Assembly: GCA_964431735.1 (NCBI GenBank)
Contig: CAYSLJ010000119.1
Coordinates: 1-22,018 of the forward strand
Length of the DNA: 22,018 nucleotides
Direction of reading: 5' to 3'
DNA from: CALARM01 sp964431735
GTDB taxonomy: Bacteria; Vulcanimicrobiota; SpSt-956; JAKJGF01
The notes under the pieces were generated by a model. It saw nothing but the letters and a program-made list of their open reading frames with translations, searched no databases and had not been told where the DNA came from. The translations under genes and the position numbers were made by a program. Shown one piece after another: positions 16,519 to 22,018 of this stretch (the first letter of the stretch is position 1; each line of letters begins with the position of its first letter).

Positions 16519-17865
16519 ATGTATACGGGAGATTATCTGGAATTTGCAAACGAACTGGTAAATAAATCATTAAAATCCGGTTGTGACCAGGCAGAAGTCT
16601 ATCTTGAAGAAGGTAGACAGTTTAAATTGGAAATAAAAGACGGACAGGTAGAAACGCTGAAACAGGCAGGCAGTAAGGGACTTGGTCTCAGGATTTTTAA
16701 AAATAAAAAACTTGCCTTTGGTTATACCTCTGATTTTGATATAGAGAGTGTGGAAAAACTGTTAAATGATCTTGTTGTTATAGCAGGATACAGTGATGAA
16801 GATGAATGTAACGGCCTACCTTCAAAGGAATTACCGGTTTCTGATAGTTTAGAGATTTATGATGAGAAAATTTTAACTATCCCTACGGAAAAAAAGATAG
16901 AAATTACAAAGAGAATGGAAGAAGCTGCAAAAGGCTATGACAGAAGAATTAAGAGGTTTAAATCTTCTACTTTTTTTGACTGGGCCGGCTCTACCTTTCT
17001 CGTTAATTCAAATGGTGTAAGTCTTCAGAAAAAAGACACCTATTGTTATATAGCCTGTGTGCCACTTGCAGAAGATGGTAATGAAAAACAGATGTCTTTC
17101 TGGTATTCTATGAAGCGTTATTTCGATGAGCTTGCTTCACCTGAAGAAGTGGGAACTATTGCAGCGGAAAAAACAGTGAAAATGCTCGGAGCAAAACCTG
17201 TAAAGACTCAGGTTGTACCTGTAGTTTTTTCACCTCTCAAAACAGCTTCTCTCTGTGAGTCCCTTGCTACATGTCTGGGAGGGAATAGTATTTATAGAAA
17301 AAATTCCTTTCTTGTAGATAAAATGGGACAGCAGATTGCATCTGATAAAGTAAATCTTATAGATGACGGATTGATAAAAAAAGGCACCGGTACGTCTCCT
17401 TTTGACGGAGAAGGGGTACCGACATGCAAGAAATATCTTATTGAAAAGGGAATCCTTAAGAATTATTTATTCGATACCTTTTATGCAAGGAAGATGAAGG
17501 CAAAAACAACAGGTAATGCCAGTAGAAGTTATTCTACCGTACCATATATTTCCACTACGAATCTGTATATAGATAAAGGAGATACGGATCCTGATGATAT
17601 AATTAAAGGTATAGACGGAGGTCTTTATGTTACTTCCACTATGGGTTCGGGACTGAATGAGACAACAGGAGATTATTCCGTAGGTGCAGAGGGATTCTGG
17701 ATAGAAAAAGGAACATTTGTCCATCCTGTGTCTCAGGTTACTATTTCCGCAAATTTTCAGGATATGTTTAAAAATATAGTTGAAGTAGGAAATGATCTTT
17801 ATATGATGGACAGCACCTTTGCTCCTACTATTAAAATATCTCAGATGACAGTGAGTGGCAAATAG
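16519..17865 (+). CDS. pmbA: TldE/PmbA-like protein
   Basis: The 448-residue homologue of TldD lacks HExxxH, as expected for the non-metal subunit TldE/PmbA that forms the proteolytic heterodimer. It starts with an AEVYLEEGRQFKLEIKDGQV segment, parallel to EIYFENSRESSIRLQDGKIQ in the TldD above, and ends TIKISQMTVSG, parallel to TIKISEITVGG. No signal peptide is visible, unlike its partner; it would either be cytoplasmic or travel with TldD through Tat. GGAGG lies 5 bases before ATG 16519. The stop codon TAG overlaps the first base of an inverted repeat. Confidence 0.9.
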   Translation: MYTGDYLEFANELVNKSLKSGCDQAEVYLEEGRQFKLEIKDGQVETLKQAGSKGLGLRIFKNKKLAFGYTSDFDIESVEKLLNDLVVIAGYSDEDECNGLPSKELPVSDSLEIYDEKILTIPTEKKIEITKRMEEAAKGYDRRIKRFKSSTFFDWAGSTFLVNSNGVSLQKKDTYCYIACVPLAEDGNEKQMSFWYSMKRYFDELASPEEVGTIAAEKTVKMLGAKPVKTQVVPVVFSPLKTASLCESLATCLGGNSIYRKNSFLVDKMGQQIASDKVNLIDDGLIKKGTGTSPFDGEGVPTCKKYLIEKGILKNYLFDTFYARKMKAKTTGNASRSYSTVPYISTTNLYIDKGDTDPDDIIKGIDGGLYVTSTMGSGLNETTGDYSVGAEGFWIEKGTFVHPVSQVTISANFQDMFKNIVEVGNDLYMMDSTFAPTIKISQMTVSGK

Positions 17866-17970
17866 GACAGGGATTTCTGGGATTTTTGGGATGGACATGA
17901 AAGATTGCCGGAAAATCCTCGCGTCACGCGTTACGCGTCACGCGTCACGATTCTCATATAATCCCTGTCC
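17865..17970. repeat. Inverted-repeat element with nonamers and a four-unit heptamer array
   Basis: GGACAGGGAT (17865-17874) and ATCCCTGTCC (17961-17970) are perfectly complementary. Inside are three in-phase nonamers, GGGATTTCT, GGGATTTTT and GGGATGGAC (17870-17896), and four CGCGTNA heptamers with N = C, T, C, C (17920-17947, plus CG). The element begins on the last base of the tldE stop. Confidence 0.85.
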
Positions 17971-17988
17971 AAAAGTTAACAAAATTTT

Positions 17989-18005
17989 AACAGAATTTTT
18001 CTGTT
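17989..18005. promoter_or_regulatory. Short perfect hairpin before the paralogue pair
   Basis: AACAGAA and TTCTGTT, 3-base loop. It may be a weak terminator of the tld genes or an operator for the downstream genes; there is no clean T-run. Confidence 0.35.
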
Positions 18006-18084
18006 TATATCTTTATTTTATTTTCTATTAGGTTTAAAATAAAATTGTTAGATTTTTCGTTGAATAATTCAGGAGGTAAAGAGA

Positions 18085-19278
18085 ATGAAAATTAATTCTT
18101 TCTCTATATCGAAATCTCTGAGTGATATAAAGAGAAGCAGAGTTGGAAAAAATGACGGATATGAAGTAGAAAAACAGGTAAAAGACGAAATAGCTCTTCT
18201 GGAAAAACAGCTTTCTAAACTTAAATCTACATTGAAAGACAGCACAGACGTGACGTCTCCTGAACAGAATATAGAAGGACCTGAAACATCCAGCGAGGGT
18301 GGGATAAATCATACGATTCAATCACTTGTAAATACCGATACATATAAAAATATTACCATGGAAGATGGCTTTAAAATTATGGGGTATTTTATAGAAAAAG
18401 GATATAAAGAAGGTTATCCCTGGAAACTTTTTAAGAAATCTGCAGATGACAAAATGGAAAAAATCAATCCACTTCAGGCAGTAGAAAGACTCTCCAGAGG
18501 AGAAGAAATTCTTATGGAACCTACAAGAAGGATGGATTTTAATCTATCTGCTTCGGAACTGGGAGTCATCGCAAGTGTGGCAAATCCTCAATCTGCACTT
18601 CTGTCTTCCATGATGTATCTTTCCACTACAAATTCTATGAAACATGAAATTAAACTCGGCCCTTCTGTTTATATCAGAAATCTCGGTGAGTTGAAATTAC
18701 TTAAAGACCTGTATGATCCGGCATCAAGTGTTTCTGAAAAAAATAAAGAAAGCAAAACTGCCAATGATTTATCCAGATTTCTTATGGCCAGCAGTTCCAA
18801 TCTGCCATGGAGGACCCTGAAAAATGATAATGATATAAAAACGGGAGATATAATCAAAGGTTCTCTTAAAAAAGGAATAATGTGGGCTCTCTGTGGAATG
18901 GGAGCAGGAGCTGTAATAGGTGGAGTTGGAGGTGCAGTAATACAGAACCTGTCCTCTCATGCAATCGGCTGGATGGGTGCTGCAGTAGCCAGTATGGTTA
19001 CAGGAGCAACAGCAGGTACTCTCGGACTTATGAGGGGTGCCGGAGAAGTCAAAAAGGGAAAAGATATAAATGCTTTTGAAGCCCTTGATAGAGTGCTAAA
19101 AGATAAACCTGTTATTTTACAGAAACAGGAACTAAGGGGAATAGGAATTCCTGTATTCGGAACAATTAATTATTTAAAAGATTATGAGGAACAAGTTGTA
19201 ATTACAGGAGCAGAACAGCTCAAGTTATTTTCTAAGATATTGCAGGAAGAGAATTTTGAAAAAGCCGATAATAAATAA
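18085..19278 (+). CDS. Glycine-zipper protein of unknown function, paralogue 1
   Basis: The 397-residue protein is not recognised. It opens MKINSFS, has a short coiled coil (about 28-52), a conserved central domain (MEDGFKIMGYFIEKG, YPWKL, RLSRGEEILMEP, ASELGVIASVA, NLGELKLLKDLYD) and a hydrophobic Gly/Ala-rich glycine-zipper block (about 264-320), then a C-terminal domain (FEALDRVLKDKPVILQ). No signal peptide. The motif PWK/PWR followed by K(N/K) recurs around 112 and 241, hinting at an internal duplication. Its neighbour 16 bases downstream shares the same layout throughout. Gly zippers occur in membrane-inserting proteins, so membrane association is possible. GGAGG lies 8 bases before ATG 18085. 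Confidence 0.8.
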   Translation: MKINSFSISKSLSDIKRSRVGKNDGYEVEKQVKDEIALLEKQLSKLKSTLKDSTDVTSPEQNIEGPETSSEGGINHTIQSLVNTDTYKNITMEDGFKIMGYFIEKGYKEGYPWKLFKKSADDKMEKINPLQAVERLSRGEEILMEPTRRMDFNLSASELGVIASVANPQSALLSSMMYLSTTNSMKHEIKLGPSVYIRNLGELKLLKDLYDPASSVSEKNKESKTANDLSRFLMASSSNLPWRTLKNDNDIKTGDIIKGSLKKGIMWALCGMGAGAVIGGVGGAVIQNLSSHAIGWMGAAVASMVTGATAGTLGLMRGAGEVKKGKDINAFEALDRVLKDKPVILQKQELRGIGIPVFGTINYLKDYEEQVVITGAEQLKLFSKILQEENFEKADNK

Positions 19279-19293
19279 GGAGGTAGAAATTTA

Positions 19294-20550
19294 ATGAAGA
19301 TTAACAGCTCTTCTCCTTCCCGTCTTGTAACAGGTAAGATTGAGATTGAGTTTACCAATAAAGATGAAAAAGCTGAAAGTATAAATCCTCAGGATACAGT
19401 TTCTGTGAAACCTGATGAGAGTGAGGTAGCTAAATTACAGCAGCAGCTTTCTGACATGGCGATAACTCTTCAGGAATTAAAGAGGAAAAATGATCAGACG
19501 GAAAAACAGATAGAACAGATTAAAAACAGGACAGGTCTTAAAGGTGAACTTCAGCTTCATCTGGATTCTTCGGAAGCTTATTCTAATATTTCAAAAGAAG
19601 ATGGCTTTAAGATGCTCGGTTATTTTACGGAAAAATGTCTTCATGCAGGCTATCCGTGGAAACTGAAAAAACCGGGTGGCTTTAGAGATAAAGGCAAAGA
19701 CGTTTCTCTGATGGAAGCTGCCAGAAGACTTTCTAACGGAGAAGAGATTTTAATGCAGCCTATGAGGGTAAAGAAACTGGATCTTTCTCCTACCGCTCTT
19801 TCCACAGTGGCAAGCGTGGCTGCTCCCGGAGCTGCATCTGTTATAGCTGCCACTGAATTTGCAAAAAATGCAAATATTGTGGCAAAACCTGCAGGTCATG
19901 AAGTTACGTTCGGTGCTCCTGTGGCAATTCATAATTTTGGTGAATTAAAACTCCTTACAGAATTATATGATTCCGATATACCTGTATCAAAGGGAAATAA
20001 TGTAAGTGAAGCAGCAAAAAGTATGAGTAAATTTATTCAGACAGCAGGAAGCAATTATCCGTGGAAGATTATGAAAAACGAAGAGGAAGGAAAAGTCTGG
20101 AGAGTTATAAAGGGAACTTTTTCTAAAGGAACTACCTGGGCTTTAGTTGGAGCAGGAGTGGGAGCAATTATAGGAGGTGTCAGTGGTATTGTTGCACAAC
20201 AGCTGGCTTCTTCTACATTACTCGGACTTAACGGCATAGCAGCTGCTGCAGCAGCAGGTGGCCTCGGAGCCGGTATAGCAGGTGGTATAAAGGGCGGTAA
20301 AAGTGCTCTTGTAGGTGAGGAAATAAGTTCCTTTGAAGCACTTGATAGAGTACTTACAGATAAACCTGTAGTGTTACAGCAGGAAAAGGTCAATACTATT
20401 AATATACCGATATTCGGTCCTCACGAGTATTTTTCCGAATATGGAGAGTCTAATGTTATTAACGGACTTGATGAATTGAAAATGTTTGCCAATATTCTTC
20501 CTGAAGAAGAAAAGAAAAAAGATGGCGAAGGAAAGTCGGAAAAGAAATAG
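19294..20550 (+). CDS. Glycine-zipper protein of unknown function, paralogue 2
   Basis: The 418-residue tandem paralogue has the same order of parts: MKINSSS start, coiled coil (about 44-78), KEDGFKMLGYFTEK, YPWKL at 120-124, RRLSNGEEILMQP, NFGELKLLTELYD, a second YPWKI near 255, an even more Ala/Gly-rich hydrophobic block (about 280-335, with GAGVGAIIGGVSG and runs of Ala and Gly), then FEALDRVLTDKPVVLQ and IPIFGPHEYF. The tail is Lys/Glu-rich. It follows paralogue 1 with a strong AGGAGG in a 15-base gap, so the two form an operon that ends at the terminator at 20574. A duplicated pair kept at similar length suggests a hetero-oligomer. Confidence 0.8.
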   Translation: MKINSSSPSRLVTGKIEIEFTNKDEKAESINPQDTVSVKPDESEVAKLQQQLSDMAITLQELKRKNDQTEKQIEQIKNRTGLKGELQLHLDSSEAYSNISKEDGFKMLGYFTEKCLHAGYPWKLKKPGGFRDKGKDVSLMEAARRLSNGEEILMQPMRVKKLDLSPTALSTVASVAAPGAASVIAATEFAKNANIVAKPAGHEVTFGAPVAIHNFGELKLLTELYDSDIPVSKGNNVSEAAKSMSKFIQTAGSNYPWKIMKNEEEGKVWRVIKGTFSKGTTWALVGAGVGAIIGGVSGIVAQQLASSTLLGLNGIAAAAAAGGLGAGIAGGIKGGKSALVGEEISSFEALDRVLTDKPVVLQQEKVNTINIPIFGPHEYFSEYGESNVINGLDELKMFANILPEEEKKKDGEGKSEKK

Positions 20551-20573
20551 TGTTATGCAGAGATAAACCTGTG

Positions 20574-20609
20574 ATAAATAAATAAGCCCTCAGGGGCTTA
20601 TTTATTTAT
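20574..20609 (+). terminator. Strong intrinsic terminator
   Basis: 16-base-pair perfect stem (20574-20589 with 20594-20609), loop TCAG, GC-rich top (GCCC/GGGC), then AATTTT. It lies 24 bases after the paralogue 2 stop. Confidence 0.85.
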
Positions 20610-20635
20610 AATTTTAAAGAAGAATTTCCTTTAAA

Positions 20636-20667
20636 GAGGAATTCCTCTGGAATTAACGAAATATAAT
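20636..20667 (+). promoter_or_regulatory. Palindrome and possible -10 box before the binding-protein gene
   Basis: GAGGAATTCCTC (20636-20647) is a perfect palindrome; TATAAT lies at 20662-20667, 37 bases before the ATG. No good -35 was found, so an activator or operator role for the palindrome is possible. Confidence 0.35.
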
Positions 20668-20703
20668 TTTCCAGGTAAAAAAAATAACCGGGGAGATGTT
20701 TTA

Positions 20704-21645
20704 ATGAATGTAAAATTTTCAGTTTTCTTTCTTTTTATTTTTATTATGTGTCTATCATCCTGTAAGAATGGCAGGGTAACAGATACTCCCACACCTGTTT
20801 CATCTCCTGAAGCAGTAAAATCCCCTTCAGTCGATACAGGTCAGAAACCTATTGTTTTTGCCTGTATACCATATGAAAGTGAATTGAAGCTTATAGAAGC
20901 TTTTCAGTCTCTTGCCGATTATATTGCAGAACAAACCGGTATACCTGTCTCTCTTGAAATAAAGAAATCCTATAAAGAAATTATTGACGGACTGGACAGT
21001 GGAGAAATAGATCTCGCTAATACAGGCCCCCTTGTCTATATAAAAGCTCATGATACGTCAGGCGCCTATGCCCTTGTAAAACCATTGCCTCAATCTGCAT
21101 CCACTCCTTTTTATAAGAGTTATATTATTGTAAGAAAAGACAGTGGCATAAAAAATATATCCCAGCTTAAAGGGAAAAAATTCGCTTTTACCGACAGAGA
21201 GTCTACGTCAGGGTATCTTCTGCCTGTTTTAATGCTTGCCGATGCAGGAGTCAAGGATTTGAAGTTTTTCTCAGAGGTCAGGTTTACAGGCAACCATGAT
21301 TCTGCTTTTCTGGCTGTATATAATGGTTATGTAGATGGTGCCGGCATATCCAATTATGCTTTTACAAAAGCCATAGATAAACGCCTCGGTGATGTTATAG
21401 TCATAGCGGAATCCGATGCTATACCGACAGCTCCTATTACAGTAAAGTCCAATATGCCTTCAGAACAGGTGAAAAAGATAAAAGAAGCTTTTCTGAAACT
21501 CAATACAGATAAAGAAGACACAAAGAATTTACTTGATATATTCAAAATAAAAGGATATATAGATGCTTCAGATAAGGATTACGATTCAATAAGGCGTGCC
21601 AGGAAAGCTATTGACAAGATGGGATTAACTATTGTTGAAAAATGA
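20704..21645 (+). CDS. PhnD-like substrate-binding lipoprotein
   Basis: The 313-residue protein has a signal peptide ending in a lipobox (LSSC, C20), so it is membrane-anchored outside the cytoplasm. The mature part fits the phosphate/phosphite/phosphonate-binding (PhnD, PF12974) periplasmic fold: IVFACIPYES, LADYIAEQTGIPV, YKEIIDGLDSGEIDLANTGP, YKSYIIVRKDSGI, LKGKKFAFTDRESTSGYLLP and HDSAFLAVYNGYVDGAG are typical blocks. The ligand may be phosphonate, phosphite or another oxyanion. No cognate permease or ATPase genes follow within the window; in some bacteria such proteins instead feed sensor kinases. GGGGAG lies upstream of ATG 20704 and the terminator before it makes it a separate unit. 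Confidence 0.85.
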   Translation: MNVKFSVFFLFIFIMCLSSCKNGRVTDTPTPVSSPEAVKSPSVDTGQKPIVFACIPYESELKLIEAFQSLADYIAEQTGIPVSLEIKKSYKEIIDGLDSGEIDLANTGPLVYIKAHDTSGAYALVKPLPQSASTPFYKSYIIVRKDSGIKNISQLKGKKFAFTDRESTSGYLLPVLMLADAGVKDLKFFSEVRFTGNHDSAFLAVYNGYVDGAGISNYAFTKAIDKRLGDVIVIAESDAIPTAPITVKSNMPSEQVKKIKEAFLKLNTDKEDTKNLLDIFKIKGYIDASDKDYDSIRRARKAIDKMGLTIVEK

Positions 21646-21648
21646 ACC

Positions 21649-21675
21649 GGGATTAATGGGATTTAGTGGATTACC
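21649..21675 (+). repeat. Three in-phase GGATT nonamers after the PhnD-like gene
   Basis: GGGATTAAT, GGGATTTAG and TGGATTACC follow 3 bases after TGA, in the sense orientation of the gene, like the nonamers at 17870 and 141-176. Confidence 0.75.
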
Positions 21676-21767
21676 AGGTATAATTCATCATTTAGTTTGA
21701 GATTTTTTTTGTTTTAGTTTGAGATTTTTTTTCTAAAAAATATGACTTGTTTGACTTTTTGACCTCA

Positions 21768-21799
21768 AAATAAAAAAAGTGGCTCTTTCTGTTACCACT
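21768..21799 (-). terminator. Minus-strand terminator-like hairpin in repeat unit 1
   Basis: AGTGG (21778-21782) and CCACT (21795-21799) pair; on the minus strand the stem is followed by T7. Confidence 0.4.
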
Positions 21800-21903
21800 C
21801 CTTGTATTTCATGTATTTCCAGAAATTAACTCTGTTATAATTCGACATTTAGTTTGTGATTTTTTACCTCGAAAATATGACTTATTTAACATTTTTCGTT
21901 TAA

Positions 21904-21931
21904 AACAAAAAAAGGAGGTCTTTCTCAGACC
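21904..21931 (-). terminator. Minus-strand terminator-like hairpin in repeat unit 2
   Basis: GGTCT (21917-21921) and AGACC (21927-21931) pair with a 5-base loop; on the minus strand a T-run follows. It differs in stem sequence from unit 1 but pairs in the same place, so the hairpin is conserved by compensation. Confidence 0.45.
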
Positions 21932-21985
21932 ATTCCTTATTCTTTGCGATTTCTTAGTAAATTTTTTTAAAAATCTTTAAACACC

Positions 21986-22014
21986 ATTTAAAGGGGGTTT
22001 AAAGGGCATTTAAA
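21986..22014 (+). repeat. TTTAAAGGG short tandem repeat at the window end
   Basis: ATTTAAAGGG, TTTAAAGGG and ATTTAAA occur in close succession; the tract may continue beyond the window. Confidence 0.5.
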
Positions 22015-22018
22015 ATTA

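Larger units (their letters stand above)
21679..21947. repeat. Two direct copies of a ~110-134-bp intergenic repeat
   Basis: TATAATTC followed by CATTTAGTTTG starts at 21679 and 21836 (period 157). Both units continue AATATGACTT, an A-run, a short hairpin and CATTCC or CTCCTT-type ends. The first unit has an extra internal duplication of TTTAGTTTGAGATTTTTTT. No gene is seen in 21646-22018. Confidence 0.75.

Noticed and set aside
21986..22014. TTTAAAGGG tract as a replication origin
   Set aside because: No DnaA-box pattern or origin genes; too short to judge at the window edge.

Overview
The window is AT-rich bacterial DNA with clear Shine-Dalgarno sites. It encodes a lipoprotein, a twin-arginine (Tat) substrate, zinc-ribbon eukaryote-like signalling proteins and many dispersed non-coding repeats. 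The style fits a poorly characterised, repeat-rich environmental lineage assembled from short reads: a 100-N scaffold gap sits inside a tandem repeat. No rRNA, tRNA, CRISPR array or transposase was seen, so the phylum cannot be named.

Layout. (1) 1-5000, minus strand: a zinc-ribbon Ser/Thr kinase fused to a response-regulator receiver domain, a second zinc-ribbon helical protein, and a branched-polyamine-synthase-like (DUF43/BpsA) protein whose second active-site motif looks degenerate. (2) 5000-7000, plus strand: a GNAT acetyltransferase gene broken by one in-frame TAG, then a third zinc-ribbon helical protein. (3) 7071-9993: one very long Gln/Met/Lys-rich low-complexity protein of at least 940 residues, interrupted only by the assembly gap. 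The gap falls exactly in phase with an 18-bp repeat, so the apparent frame change is an artefact. (4) 10047-10812, minus strand: a decayed SAM methyltransferase. (5) 11029-17865, plus strand: an S8 subtilisin-like protease with a C-terminal MerR-like helix-turn-helix, an ABC exporter whose ATPase domain carries a roughly 320-residue stretch between Q-loop and signature, a Tat-exported TldD and a TldE/PmbA partner. This set resembles a peptide export and proteolysis module. (6) 18085-20550: two tandem paralogues of unknown function with a coiled coil and a glycine-zipper hydrophobic block, closed by a strong terminator. (7) 20704-21645: a PhnD-like substrate-binding lipoprotein.

The most unusual content is between the genes. 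Seven intergenic sites carry arrays of a heptamer, CGCGTNA, whose core CGTNACG is a palindrome centred on the one variable base. At least four of the arrays lie inside inverted-repeat elements whose arms belong to different sequence families, including two copies of a ~128-bp MITE-like element. A second family, tandem nonamers with a GGATT core, occurs in the sense orientation at the 3' ends of three unrelated genes. Many repeats begin at, or overlap, a stop codon.
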